From NCBI RefSeq assembly GCF_008042045.1, contig NZ_RDBP01000037.1, positions 853,623-917,622 on the forward strand: a stretch of DNA of 64,000 nucleotides, written 5' to 3'. Below, piece by piece: positions 7,786 to 16,108 of the stretch (position 1 is its first letter; every line of letters starts with the position of its first letter). The DNA is from Streptomyces sp. T39. Lineage in GTDB: Bacteria; Actinomycetota; Actinomycetes; Streptomycetales; Streptomycetaceae. A program made the translations under genes and the position numbers. The notes under the pieces were generated by a model that did no database searches, had not been told where the DNA came from, and saw only the letters and a list, made by a program, of their open reading frames with translations.

Positions 7786-8970
7786 TTGAGCAGGTTGCGT
7801 TGGCTGACCGCGGGCGAGTCGCACGGACCCGCACTGGTGGCGACGCTGGAGGGTCTTCCCGCCGGTGTCCCCGTCACCACCGACATGGTGGCGGACCACC
7901 TCGCCAGGCGGCGTCTCGGTTATGGGCGCGGTGCCCGTATGAAGTTCGAGCGCGACGAGGTCACCTTCCTCGGCGGCGTACGCCACGGTCTGACCATGGG
8001 CTCCCCGGTGGCCGTGATGGTGGGCAACACCGAATGGCCCAAGTGGGAGAAGGTCATGGCGGCCGACCCCGTCGACCCCGACGAGCTCGCGCAGCTGGCC
8101 CGCAACGCCCCGCTCACCCGCCCGCGCCCCGGCCACGCCGACCTCGCGGGCATGCAGAAGTACGCGCTCGACGAGGCCCGCCCCGTGCTGGAGCGGGCGA
8201 GCGCCCGCGAGACGGCCGCCCGGGTGGCGCTCGGCGCGGTCGCCCGCTCGTACCTGAAGGAGACGGCGGGGATCGAGATCGTCTCCCACGTCGTCGAACT
8301 CGCCTCCGCCAAGGCGCCGTACGGCGTCGTCCCCGTGCCCGCCGACGAGGAGCGCCTCGACGCCGACCCCGTCCGCTGCCTGGACGCCGACGCGAGCAAG
8401 GCGATGGTGGCCGAGATCGACCAGGCCCACAAGGACGGGGACACCCTCGGCGGCGTCGTCGAGGTGCTCGCCTACGGCGTGCCCGTCGGCCTCGGCTCCC
8501 ACGTCCACTGGGACCGCAGGCTCGACGCCCGGCTCGCCGCCGCGCTCATGGGCATCCAGGCCATCAAGGGCGTCGAGGTCGGTGACGGCTTCGACCTCGC
8601 CCGGGTGCCCGGCTCGAAGGCCCACGACGAGATCGTCCCCACCGACGAGGGCATCCGCCGCACCTCCGGCCGCTCCGGCGGCACCGAGGGCGGCATGTCC
8701 ACCGGTGAGCTGCTGCGCGTGCGCGCCGCGATGAAGCCGATCGCGACCGTGCCGCGCGCGCTGCGGACCGTCGACGTCGAGACCGGCGAGCCCGCCGCCG
8801 CCCACCACCAGCGGTCCGACGTGTGCGCCGTGCCCGCCGCCGGCATCGTGGCCGAGGCCATGGTGGCGCTCGTCCTCGCGGACGCGGTGGCCGAGAAGTT
8901 CGGCGGCGACAGCGTCGCCGAGACCCGGCGCAACGTCCGCTCGTTCCTCGACAACCTCCAGATCCGGTGA
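7786..8970 (+). CDS. aroC: chorismate synthase
   Basis: FMN-dependent enzyme of 394 residues converting EPSP to chorismate, the last shikimate-pathway step. The start is TTG 7786 because AGGAG lies five bases upstream (7776-7780) and the protein then opens with the conserved SRLRWLTAGESHGPAL. Other family blocks are GYGRGARMKFERD, RPRPGHADLAGMQKY, ERASARETAARVALG and SGRSGGTEGGMSTGE. The downstream aroK start overlaps its stop (GTGA). An upstream leader of about 160 bp is GC-rich. Confidence 0.97.
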   Translation: MSRLRWLTAGESHGPALVATLEGLPAGVPVTTDMVADHLARRRLGYGRGARMKFERDEVTFLGGVRHGLTMGSPVAVMVGNTEWPKWEKVMAADPVDPDELAQLARNAPLTRPRPGHADLAGMQKYALDEARPVLERASARETAARVALGAVARSYLKETAGIEIVSHVVELASAKAPYGVVPVPADEERLDADPVRCLDADASKAMVAEIDQAHKDGDTLGGVVEVLAYGVPVGLGSHVHWDRRLDARLAAALMGIQAIKGVEVGDGFDLARVPGSKAHDEIVPTDEGIRRTSGRSGGTEGGMSTGELLRVRAAMKPIATVPRALRTVDVETGEPAAAHHQRSDVCAVPAAGIVAEAMVALVLADAVAEKFGGDSVAETRRNVRSFLDNLQIR

Positions 8971-9524
8971 GCGCCCCCCTGATCGTCCTCGTCGGCCCCA
9001 TGGGGTCCGGCAAGTCCACCGTCGGCGAACTGCTCGCCGCGCGGCTGGACGTGGCGTTCCGGGACACCGACGCCGACATCGTCGCCGCCGAGGGCCGTGA
9101 GATCTCCGACATCTTCGTCGACGAGGGCGAGGAGCACTTCCGCGCGCTGGAGCGCGCCGCGGTCGCCGCCGCGCTCTCCGCGCACACCGGGGTCCTCGCC
9201 CTCGGCGGCGGCTCGGTGCTCGACGACGGAACCCGCGAGCTGCTCGGCGGCCTGCCGGTCGTCTACCTCTCCATGGAGGCCGAGGAGGCCGCCCGCCGGG
9301 TCGGGCTCAACCAGGCCAGACCGCTGCTCGCCGTCAACCCGCGCCGCCAGTGGCGCGAGCTGATGGACGCCCGGCGCCACCTCTACACGGAGGTCGCCCG
9401 CGCCGTCGTCCCCACCGACGACCGCACCCCCGCCGAGGTGGCCGACGCCGTCCTCGACGCACTGGAGCTGAAGACCGCAACGCCGGGGGAGACGACCCCG
9501 GACCCCCGCCAGGAGAAGCAGTGA
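8967..9524 (+). CDS. aroK: shikimate kinase
   Basis: Enzyme of 185 residues that phosphorylates shikimate at the 3-OH with ATP. The P-loop GPMGSGKST occupies residues 10-18, and DTDADI and LGGGSVLDD match the shikimate-binding and Walker B-like motifs. The lid region holds RPLLA. Start chosen at GTG 8967 because it overlaps the aroC stop by four bases and puts the P-loop at the normal distance from the N-terminus. The C-terminal about 15 residues are Thr/Pro-rich and probably disordered. The stop overlaps the aroB GTG. Confidence 0.96.
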   Translation: MSAPLIVLVGPMGSGKSTVGELLAARLDVAFRDTDADIVAAEGREISDIFVDEGEEHFRALERAAVAAALSAHTGVLALGGGSVLDDGTRELLGGLPVVYLSMEAEEAARRVGLNQARPLLAVNPRRQWRELMDARRHLYTEVARAVVPTDDRTPAEVADAVLDALELKTATPGETTPDPRQEKQ

Positions 9525-10615
9525 CGGACCAGGCAGTGACCCGCATCCAGGTCGGCGGCACGGCCGGCACCGACCCCTACGAGGTGCTGATCGGCCGGCA
9601 GCTGCTCGGCGAACTGCCGGGCCTCATCGGCACGCAGGCCCAGCGGGTGGCCGTGATCCACCCCGAGGCGCTGGCCGGGACCGGAGAGGCGCTGCGCGCC
9701 GATCTCGCGGAACAGGGCTACGAGGCCGTGGCCATCCAGGTGCCCAATGCCGAGGAGGCGAAGACCGCCGAGGTCGCCGCCTACTGCTGGAAGGCGCTCG
9801 GCCAGACCGGCTTCACCCGGACCGACGTCATCGTCGGCGTCGGGGGCGGTGCCACCACCGACCTCGCCGGTTTCGTGGCCGCCAGCTGGCTGCGCGGGGT
9901 GCGGTGGATCGCCGTCCCGACCACCGTGCTCGCCATGGTGGACGCCGCCGTCGGCGGCAAGACCGGCATCAACACCGCCGAGGGCAAGAACCTCGTGGGC
10001 GCCTTCCACCCGCCGGCCGGAGTCATCTGCGACCTGGCGGCCCTCGACTCGCTGCCGGTCAACGACTACGTCAGCGGCATGGCCGAGATCATCAAGGCCG
10101 GCTTCATCGCCGACCCGGCGATCCTCGACCTCGTCGAGTCCGACCCGCAGGGCGCCCGCACCCCGGCCGGACCGCACACCGCCGAGCTGATCGAGCGCTC
10201 GATCCGGGTGAAGGCCGACGTCGTCTCCAGCGACCTCAAGGAATCCGGCCTGCGGGAGATCCTCAACTACGGGCACACGCTCGCCCACGCCATCGAGAAG
10301 AACGAGCGCTACAAGTGGCGGCACGGCGCCGCCGTCTCCGTCGGCATGGTCTTCGCCGCCGAGCTGGGCCGCCTCGCGGGCCGGCTCGACGACGCCACCG
10401 CCGACCGGCACCGCAGCGTCCTGGAGTCCGTCGGGCTGCCGCTCACCTACCGCGGCGACCAGTGGCCCAAGCTGCTGGAGACCATGAAGGTGGACAAGAA
10501 GTCCCGCGGCAGCGTGCTGCGCTTCATCGTGCTCGACGGGCTCGGCAAGCCGACCGTGCTGGAGGGCCCCGACCCGGCCGTGCTGCTCGCCGCGTTCGGA
10601 GAGGTCTCCGCGTGA
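9521..10615 (+). CDS. aroB: 3-dehydroquinate synthase
   Basis: NAD- and metal-dependent enzyme of 364 residues cyclising DAHP to 3-dehydroquinate. Visible family blocks are GVGGGATTDLAGFVAASWLRG, VPTTVLAMVDAAVGGKTGIN, GMAEIIKAG and NYGHTLAHAIE, the last including metal-ligand His residues. Start chosen at GTG 9521, which overlaps the aroK stop and follows AGGAG at 9511-9515. The stop overlaps the aroQ start. The order aroC-aroK-aroB-aroQ with three 4-bp overlaps indicates one translationally coupled unit. Confidence 0.96.
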   Translation: MTDQAVTRIQVGGTAGTDPYEVLIGRQLLGELPGLIGTQAQRVAVIHPEALAGTGEALRADLAEQGYEAVAIQVPNAEEAKTAEVAAYCWKALGQTGFTRTDVIVGVGGGATTDLAGFVAASWLRGVRWIAVPTTVLAMVDAAVGGKTGINTAEGKNLVGAFHPPAGVICDLAALDSLPVNDYVSGMAEIIKAGFIADPAILDLVESDPQGARTPAGPHTAELIERSIRVKADVVSSDLKESGLREILNYGHTLAHAIEKNERYKWRHGAAVSVGMVFAAELGRLAGRLDDATADRHRSVLESVGLPLTYRGDQWPKLLETMKVDKKSRGSVLRFIVLDGLGKPTVLEGPDPAVLLAAFGEVSA

Positions 10616-11052
10616 GCCGCCGTGTCCTGGTGCTCAACGGGCCGAACCTCGGCCGGCTCGGATCCCGTGAGCCCGACGTGTACGGCGCGACGTCCTACGC
10701 GGGTCTGGTCGAGGCGTGCGGGACGCTCGGCAGGGAACTCGGCCTCGACGTCGAGGTGCGCGAGACCAACGACGAGGGGGAGATGATCCGCTGGCTCCAC
10801 GAGGCCGCGGACCATGCGATTCCGGTCGTTCTCAACCCGGGTGCCTTCACGCACTACTCGTACGGGATGCGCGACGCGGCGGCCCAGCGGACGGCGCCCC
10901 TCGTCGAGGTGCACATCTCCAACCCGTACACCCGCGAGACGTTCCGCCACACCTCCGTCGTCGCCGCGGTCGCCAGCGGCACGGTGGCCGGCTTCGGCAT
11001 CGGCTCCTACCGGCTGGCGCTGCGCGCGCTGGTGGAGGAACTCGACGCCTGA
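10612..11052 (+). CDS. aroQ: type II 3-dehydroquinate dehydratase
   Basis: Small enzyme of 146 residues that dehydrates 3-dehydroquinate to 3-dehydroshikimate. The type II class is identified by LVLNGPNLGRLGSREPDVYG at the N-terminus (catalytic Tyr and Arg lid), NPGAFTHYSYGMRDA and EVHISN (active-site His), and HTSVVAAVASGTVAGFG. Type II enzymes form dodecamers. GTG 10612 overlaps the aroB stop by four bases. Confidence 0.96.
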   Translation: MSRRVLVLNGPNLGRLGSREPDVYGATSYAGLVEACGTLGRELGLDVEVRETNDEGEMIRWLHEAADHAIPVVLNPGAFTHYSYGMRDAAAQRTAPLVEVHISNPYTRETFRHTSVVAAVASGTVAGFGIGSYRLALRALVEELDA

Positions 11053-11235
11053 GCCCGCCCCGCCTCCCGCGCGAACGGGCTTGCCCGGCAGGGCACTTCG
11101 GGCCGCCACCGGCCGTTGTCGCGACAGCGGCCGGAGGCGGTCGCACATCCGAACGGTCGCGAAAGGGTAACGTTCGGAGGCGGGGGGCCGACGGCCGCCC
11201 ATCAGCGTCAGTCGTACGAGACGGAGTTGCACCGG

Positions 11236-12069
11236 ATGCAGCACGCAGTGGGGGCTCCGCTGCCACCGCCCCACGGACCGGGGCAGGGACCGGCCGCATG
11301 GACACCCAGCGCTCACCACCCCGGGCCGGTGCCCGGCCCGCCCGCCGGGCCTCCGCCACCCCCGCAGGGGCCGCCGGCGCCCGGCGGCTGGAGCGGCCCC
11401 GCGCCCCGGCACCCGTCGGGGCCACCGCAGCGCGAGACGACGGGGCACGTGCAGCTGCCCCCGGGGGAGCCCGTGCCCATACCCGCGCCGCCCCCGTCCG
11501 ACGGCACCGGCGCGGCCATGCTCGCCGTGCTGCTGATCGGCCCGGCCGGGGCGGGGAAGACGACGGTCGCCCGCCACTGGGCGAGGCGCCGCCGTGTGCC
11601 CACCGCGCACATCAGCCTCGACGACGTCCGCGAGTGGGTCTGCTCGGGATTCGCCGACCCCCAGGACGGCTGGAACGACCACTCCGAGGCGCAGTACCGC
11701 CTGGCGCGCCGCACCTGCGGCTTCGCCGCCCGCAACTTCCTGGCCAACGGGATCTCCTGCATCCTCGACGACGCGGTCTTCCCCGACCGGCCCGTGGTCG
11801 GCCTCGGGGGCTGGAAGCGCCACGTCGGCCCGGGTCTGCTGCCCGTGGTGCTCCTCCCGGGGCTGGAGATCGTCCTGGAACGCAACGCGGAGCGCTCCGG
11901 CAACCGCCGCCTCTCCGACGAGGAGGTCGCGGGGATCCACGGCCGGATGGCGGGCTGGTACGGCTCGGGCCTGCCGATCATCGACAACTCCACGTACGAC
12001 GTCGAGACGACCGCCCGCGTCCTCGACGAGGTCCTCGCCCGCGCGATCGCCAGCCCTCCGACCTGGTAG
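11236..12069 (+). CDS. P-loop kinase-like ATP-binding protein with Pro-rich N-terminus
   Basis: Protein of 277 residues if started at ATG 11236, which follows GGAG by about nine bases; in-frame upstream starts exist but lengthen only a low-complexity region. Residues 1 to about 95 are Pro/Gly-rich and probably disordered. Then LLIGPAGAGKTTVARHWARR is a clear Walker A motif, followed by HISLDDVREWVCSG and CILDDAVFPDRP. This is the layout of the AAA_33/zeta-toxin-like kinase superfamily. NAERSGNRRLSDEEVAGIHGRM resembles the lid helix of such kinases. Substrate unknown. It lies between aroQ and a peptidase gene. Confidence 0.7.
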   Translation: MQHAVGAPLPPPHGPGQGPAAWTPSAHHPGPVPGPPAGPPPPPQGPPAPGGWSGPAPRHPSGPPQRETTGHVQLPPGEPVPIPAPPPSDGTGAAMLAVLLIGPAGAGKTTVARHWARRRRVPTAHISLDDVREWVCSGFADPQDGWNDHSEAQYRLARRTCGFAARNFLANGISCILDDAVFPDRPVVGLGGWKRHVGPGLLPVVLLPGLEIVLERNAERSGNRRLSDEEVAGIHGRMAGWYGSGLPIIDNSTYDVETTARVLDEVLARAIASPPTW

Positions 12070-12354
12070 GCCCTCGGGCGGGCGGCGTGTCCGCGGGCGC
12101 CCGCCCCGGGGTGCGGCGAAGACCGTCCGGCGTGCGGGGACACCGCGCGCAGCGGGGTGCGGTGACGGGTGGCGGGCGGTGGGCCGACGAGCGGGGGTCC
12201 CGTTCGGCTGTCCGCGGGCACGGCCTGCGGCCGCGTCCCCGATCGCCGGGCGGGCCGGGATCTGGCACCGGTCCGCCCCGTACTCCTCCGCCGGACGGCC
12301 CCCGCACGGGCCCGCCGCCGGGCCGAGTGCGCGTGGGGCTCGTACGCTCGGAGA

Positions 12355-13461
12355 ATGTCCGAGGTGTATGGCGTCCGGCGCGGCCGGCTGCGTGATCGGT
12401 GCGCGGCGGCCGGGAGCGCGGCGGTCCTGGTGTCCCGGCCCGCCAATGTCCGCTATCTCGCCGGGGCCGCCCCGCCCGGCGCGGTCCTCCTGCTCGGCAG
12501 CCGGGAGGACGTGCTGCTGTGCCCCCGCGGCCCCGCGGGCGATCCGGCGGGCGGACGGCCGGACGACGGGCTCCGGCTCGTCGTGCTGCCGGCCGGCACG
12601 GCCGACCCCGTCGTCGCCGCGGCCGAGCTGGCCCGGGGCACGGGCACCCAGGCGCTCGCCGTCGAGGAGCACCATCTGACCGTGGCGCGCCACCGGGCCG
12701 TCGGCTCGGTCGCCCCGCAGGTGCGGATCACCGATCTCGGCCTCGCCGTGGAGCAGCAGCGCATCGTCAAGGACGACGACGAGATCGCCTCCCTGCGCAT
12801 CGCCGCCGAGATCACCGACCAGGCGCTCGGCGAGCTGCTGGAGTCGATCCTGGTCGGCCGGACCGAGCGGCATCTCGCCCTGGAGCTGGAGCGCCGTCTC
12901 GTGGACCACGGCGCCGACGGCCCCGCGTTCCCCACCTCGGTCGCCACCGGGCCCAACAGCGGGCTCCAGGGTCACCGGCCCTCCGATCGCCGGGTCGAGG
13001 AGGGCGATTTCCTCTCGGTCTCGCTCGGCGCCAACTACCGCGGCTACCGCTGCGAGATCGGCCGCACCTTCGTCATCGGCACCTCGCCCGCGGACTGGCA
13101 GATCGAGCTCTACGAGCTCGTCTTCGCCGCTCAGCGCGCCGGACGCGAGGCCCTGCTGCCCGGTACCGCGTACCGCGACGTGGACCACGCGGCCCGGCAG
13201 GTCCTGGACGCCGCGGGGCACGGCGAGCACCTCGCGCCCCGCACCGGGCACGGTGTCGGGCTGGAAATCGGTGAGGACCCGCAGCTGGCCCCTGCGGCCA
13301 TGGGTAAACTGGACGCTTGCGTGCCGGTCACCGTCGAACCGGGGGTCCACCTCCCGGGACGGGGCGGGGTCCGGATCGATGACACGCTCGTCGTGCGCCA
13401 GGAGGCGGACGGCGGACCCGAGCTACTCACCATCACGACCAAGGAGCTGCTCGCGCTGTAG
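12355..13461 (+). CDS. M24 family aminopeptidase P-like protein with altered metal ligands
   Basis: Pita-bread fold protein of 368 residues with the N-terminal creatinase-like domain (SRPANVRYLAG) and C-terminal M24 domain. The GHGVGLEIGEDP His block and TVEPGVHLPGRGGVR Glu block are conserved. The first metal block reads SVSLGANYRGYRCEIGRTF where active enzymes have DxGxxxxGYxxDxTRT: the first Asp is Ser and the second is Glu. The last ligand block RIDDT has Asp for Glu. Activity may therefore be altered or lost. Start taken as ATG 12355. It precedes efp, as in many bacteria where a pepQ-like gene is next to efp. Confidence 0.85.
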   Translation: MSEVYGVRRGRLRDRCAAAGSAAVLVSRPANVRYLAGAAPPGAVLLLGSREDVLLCPRGPAGDPAGGRPDDGLRLVVLPAGTADPVVAAAELARGTGTQALAVEEHHLTVARHRAVGSVAPQVRITDLGLAVEQQRIVKDDDEIASLRIAAEITDQALGELLESILVGRTERHLALELERRLVDHGADGPAFPTSVATGPNSGLQGHRPSDRRVEEGDFLSVSLGANYRGYRCEIGRTFVIGTSPADWQIELYELVFAAQRAGREALLPGTAYRDVDHAARQVLDAAGHGEHLAPRTGHGVGLEIGEDPQLAPAAMGKLDACVPVTVEPGVHLPGRGGVRIDDTLVVRQEADGGPELLTITTKELLAL

Positions 13462-13518
13462 CGCGTCCCCGCGGCCACTTCGTCGTCCACCAGCGTCAGT
13501 CCAGGAGATTCCGCAACC

Positions 13519-14085
13519 GTGGCTTCCACGAACGACCTCAAGAACGGCATGGTGCTCAAGCTCGACGGAGGCCAGCTCTGGTCCGTCGTCGAGTTCCAGC
13601 ACGTCAAGCCCGGCAAGGGCCCGGCCTTCGTGCGCACCAAGCTCAAGAACGTCCTCTCCGGCAAGGTCGTCGACAAGACCTTCAACGCCGGCGTGAAGGT
13701 CGAGACGGCCACCGTCGACCGCCGCGACATGCAGTTCTCGTACATGGACGGCGAGTACTTCGTCTTCATGGACATGCAGACGTACGACCAGCTGATGGTC
13801 GACCGCAAGCAGGTCGGGGACGCCGCGAACTTCCTCATCGAGGGCTTCACCGCCAGCGTCGCGCAGCACGAGGGCGAGGTGCTCTACGTCGAGCTCCCGG
13901 CCGCCGTCGAGCTGGTCATCGAGCACACCGAGCCCGGTGTCCAGGGCGACCGCTCCACCGGTGGCTCCAAGCCCGCCCGCCTGGAGACCGGCTACGAGAT
14001 CCAGGTGCCGCTCTTCATCACCACCGGCGAGAAGATCAAGGTCGACACCCGCTCGGGCGACTACCTCGGCCGGGTGAACAGCTAA
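13519..14085 (+). CDS. efp: elongation factor P
   Basis: Translation factor of 188 residues that relieves ribosome stalling at polyproline stretches. Three beta-barrel domains are expected at this length. The N-terminal loop HVKPGKGPAFVRTK carries the conserved Lys in a PGKGP context, the actinobacterial type of loop reported to work without beta-lysylation (family knowledge). C-terminal blocks RLETGYEIQVPLFI and VDTRSGDYLGRV are canonical. GTG 13519 follows AGGAGA. Two bases separate it from nusB, so they are co-transcribed. Confidence 0.97.
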   Translation: MASTNDLKNGMVLKLDGGQLWSVVEFQHVKPGKGPAFVRTKLKNVLSGKVVDKTFNAGVKVETATVDRRDMQFSYMDGEYFVFMDMQTYDQLMVDRKQVGDAANFLIEGFTASVAQHEGEVLYVELPAAVELVIEHTEPGVQGDRSTGGSKPARLETGYEIQVPLFITTGEKIKVDTRSGDYLGRVNS

Positions 14086-14087
14086 CC

Positions 14088-14516
14088 GTGGCTGCCCGTA
14101 ACAAGGCCCGCAAGCGCGCCTTCCAGATCCTCTTCGAGGCAGACCAGCGCGGGGCGTCCGTGCAGAGCGTCCTCGCGGACTGGGTACGGCACGCGCGGTC
14201 GGACGACCGCCAGCCGCCGGTCGCCGAGTACACGATGGACCTCGTCGAGGGGTACGCGGGGCACGCGGACCGCATCGACGAGCTGATCGCCACGTACGCG
14301 GTCGGCTGGACGCTCGACCGCATGCCGGTCGTCGACCGCAACATCCTCCGCCTCGGCGCGTACGAGCTGGTGTGGGTGGACGAGACGCCGGACGCCGTGG
14401 TGATCGACGAGGCGGTGCAGCTCGCCAAGGAGTTCTCCACCGACGAGTCGCCGTCCTTCGTGAACGGCCTGCTGGGCCGTTTCAAGGACCTCAAGCCGAG
14501 CCTCCGCCGCGACTGA
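14088..14516 (+). CDS. nusB: transcription antitermination factor NusB
   Basis: All-alpha RNA-binding protein of 142 residues which pairs with S10 (NusE) on boxA RNA in rRNA antitermination. RNKARKRAFQILFEAD is the classic N-terminal signature, and VDRNILRLGAYEL and AVVIDEAVQLAKEFS match the conserved core. GTG 14088 lies two bases after the efp stop. Two large hairpins follow, closing the efp-nusB unit against the convergent bldD gene. Confidence 0.96.
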   Translation: MAARNKARKRAFQILFEADQRGASVQSVLADWVRHARSDDRQPPVAEYTMDLVEGYAGHADRIDELIATYAVGWTLDRMPVVDRNILRLGAYELVWVDETPDAVVIDEAVQLAKEFSTDESPSFVNGLLGRFKDLKPSLRRD

Positions 14517-14541
14517 CCCCGCGGCCGGCCGGACGGCTTCC

Positions 14542-14590
14542 ACCGGGCCCGGGGCGGGAGGACGACCAGTCCTCCCGCCCCGGGCCCGGT
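14542..14590 (+). terminator. 22-bp hairpin after nusB
   Basis: Perfect inverted repeat: 14542-14563 and 14569-14590 pair with a five-base loop. Extremely GC-rich stem, 25 bp past the nusB stop. Confidence 0.85.
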
Positions 14591-14634
14591 GCGTCGTGCG
14601 CCCCCGCGGATGCACCCGCACCGGGCCCGGACGC

Positions 14635-14688
14635 GCCCGAGGGCGGGACCGGTCCGGACCGGTCCCGCCCTCGGGCGTGACGTTTTTT
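14635..14688. terminator. 42-bp perfect palindrome with T6 tract between nusB and bldD
   Basis: The bases 14635-14655 and 14656-14676 are exact reverse complements, and TTTTTT follows at 14683-14688. It stands between two convergent units and probably serves both strands. Confidence 0.9.
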
Positions 14689-14710
14689 CAGAAGGCGCGC
14701 GCGGGGTGGT

Positions 14711-15211
14711 TCAGTTCTCCTCGTGCGCGACCGCGCGGCGCGCGTCCGCGTCCAGGACGCCCCAGCTGATCAGCTGCTCGGTCAGCACCGAGGGGGACTG
14801 GTCGTAGATCACGGCCAGGGTGCGCAGGTCGTCCTGGCGGATCGAGAGCACCTTGCCGTTGTAGTCGCCGCGCTGCGACTGGATCGTGGCCGCGTACCGC
14901 TGGAGCGGGCCCGCCTTCTCCTGCGGGACGTGCGCCAGGCGCTCGAGGTCGAGGACGAGCTTCGGCGGCGGCTCGGCGGCCCCGCCCGGTGTCGTGCCCG
15001 GAAGCAGCTCCTGCACCGGGACGCCGTAGAAGTCCGCCAGCTCGGCGAGGCGCTGCACGGTCACGGCACGGTCGCCGCGCTCGTACGAACCGACCACGAC
15101 GGCCTTCCAGCGGCCCTGGGACTTCTCTTCCACGCCGTGGAGGGAAAGCCCCTGCTGGGTGCGGATGGCGCGGAGCTTGGCCCCGAGCTGCTTTGCGTAT
15201 TCGCTGGACAT
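14711..15211 (-). CDS. bldD: developmental regulator BldD
   Basis: Master repressor of streptomycete development, 166 residues. The N-terminal helix-turn-helix (about residues 5-70) contains LGAKLRAIRTQQGLSLHGVE and VGSYERGDRAVTVQRLAELADFYGV. The C-terminal domain holds RGDYNGKVLSIRQDD, the bipartite RxD-X8-RxxD motif that binds the tetrameric c-di-GMP cage which dimerises BldD (established for S. coelicolor). Start set at ATG 15211, preceded by GGGGAG, rather than eight codons further upstream, because BldD begins SSEYAKQLG. It diverges from pyrR; a BldD-like operator lies upstream. Confidence 0.97.
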   Translation of the reverse strand: MSSEYAKQLGAKLRAIRTQQGLSLHGVEEKSQGRWKAVVVGSYERGDRAVTVQRLAELADFYGVPVQELLPGTTPGGAAEPPPKLVLDLERLAHVPQEKAGPLQRYAATIQSQRGDYNGKVLSIRQDDLRTLAVIYDQSPSVLTEQLISWGVLDADARRAVAHEEN

Positions 15212-15258
15212 ATAGCTCCCCGGACGCTGTGACAACGTGCGGCTCCGCCGCGCGACTG

Positions 15259-15278
15259 GTAACTCACTGTGAGGTTAC
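15259..15278. promoter_or_regulatory. candidate BldD operator (autoregulatory)
   Basis: TAACTCACTGTGA at 15260-15272 fits the recalled BldD consensus TNACNC(N)3GTNA at every fixed position. It is embedded in a longer imperfect palindrome (GTAAC at 15259-15263, GTTAC at 15274-15278). It lies about 50 bp upstream of the bldD ATG. BldD is known to repress its own promoter. Confidence 0.7.
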
Positions 15279-15395
15279 GCAGCGTGACTTGGCTGAGTCA
15301 AGCCGAATGGTCCGGACCGGTTCCGGCCACGGACCGGCGTACCCGGATCAGTACACCCATCAAGCCCTGGTAACGTGGACGGCGCAATTCCGACG

Positions 15396-15434
15396 TCCTT
15401 TAAGAGCCGTCCCGTGAGGCGGAGAAGGAGGTCC
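15396..15434 (+). promoter_or_regulatory. candidate PyrR-binding leader hairpin covering the pyrR ribosome-binding site
   Basis: The leader contains CCCGTGAGGCGGAGAAGGAG (15411-15430), close to the PyrR binding-loop sequence as I recall it from other bacteria. TCCTT (15396-15400) can pair with AAGGA (15425-15429), placing part of the GGAGAAGGAGG Shine-Dalgarno in the stem. In mycobacteria PyrR represses translation through such a leader; the same mode is inferred here. Confidence 0.6.
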
Positions 15435-15441
15435 GTTTCGT

Positions 15442-16020
15442 ATGGACGCACAGCACAGCCCCGACGTCGCCCGGCCCGTCCTGGAGGCCCCGGACATCGC
15501 GCGGGCACTGACCCGCATCGCCCACGAGATCGTCGAACGCGCCAAGGGCGCCGACGACGTGGTGCTCCTCGGCATCCCGACCCGCGGGGTGCACCTCGCC
15601 CACCGCCTCGCCGACAAGCTCGAAGGCATCACCGGCCAGAAGATGGCGGTCGGCTCGCTCGACACCACCATGTACCGGGACGACCTGCGCCTGAAGCCCG
15701 CGCGGACGCTGGCCCGCACCGAGATCCCCGCCGACGGCATCGACGGCCGCCTCGTCGTCCTCGTCGACGACGTGCTCTTCTCCGGGCGCACCATCCGCGC
15801 CGCCCTGGACGCCCTCGGCGACATCGGCCGGCCGCGCGCCGTGCAGCTCGCCGTCCTGGTCGACCGGGGCCACCGCGAGCTGCCCATCCGCGCCGACTAC
15901 GTCGGCAAGAACATCCCCACGTCGCTCCGCGAGACGGTCCGGGTCCAGCTGGCCGAGGAGGACGGTCGCGACACCGTGCTGCTCGGGCTGAAGGAGACCG
16001 CTCCGGCCGGCGAGCAGTAG
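15442..16020 (+). CDS. pyrR: bifunctional pyr operon regulator / uracil phosphoribosyltransferase
   Basis: Protein of 192 residues with the PRPP-binding motif VVLVDDVLFSGRTIRAALDAL and an N-terminal RIAHEIVER typical of PyrR. In Gram-positives PyrR senses UMP/UTP and binds pyr mRNA; it also has weak UPRT activity. ATG 15442 follows an unusually strong GGAGAAGGAGG element. First gene of the pyrimidine operon, with a candidate PyrR binding loop directly over its own ribosome-binding site, suggesting translational autoregulation. Confidence 0.95.
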   Translation: MDAQHSPDVARPVLEAPDIARALTRIAHEIVERAKGADDVVLLGIPTRGVHLAHRLADKLEGITGQKMAVGSLDTTMYRDDLRLKPARTLARTEIPADGIDGRLVVLVDDVLFSGRTIRAALDALGDIGRPRAVQLAVLVDRGHRELPIRADYVGKNIPTSLRETVRVQLAEEDGRDTVLLGLKETAPAGEQ

Positions 16021-16108
16021 CGCCTCCGTACCACCACCCCGCGTACGGCGAGCGCTCCCGCGCGCCCGCATGCCTGTCTGACTCCACAGATCTGGAGAGA
16101 ACCCCCCG

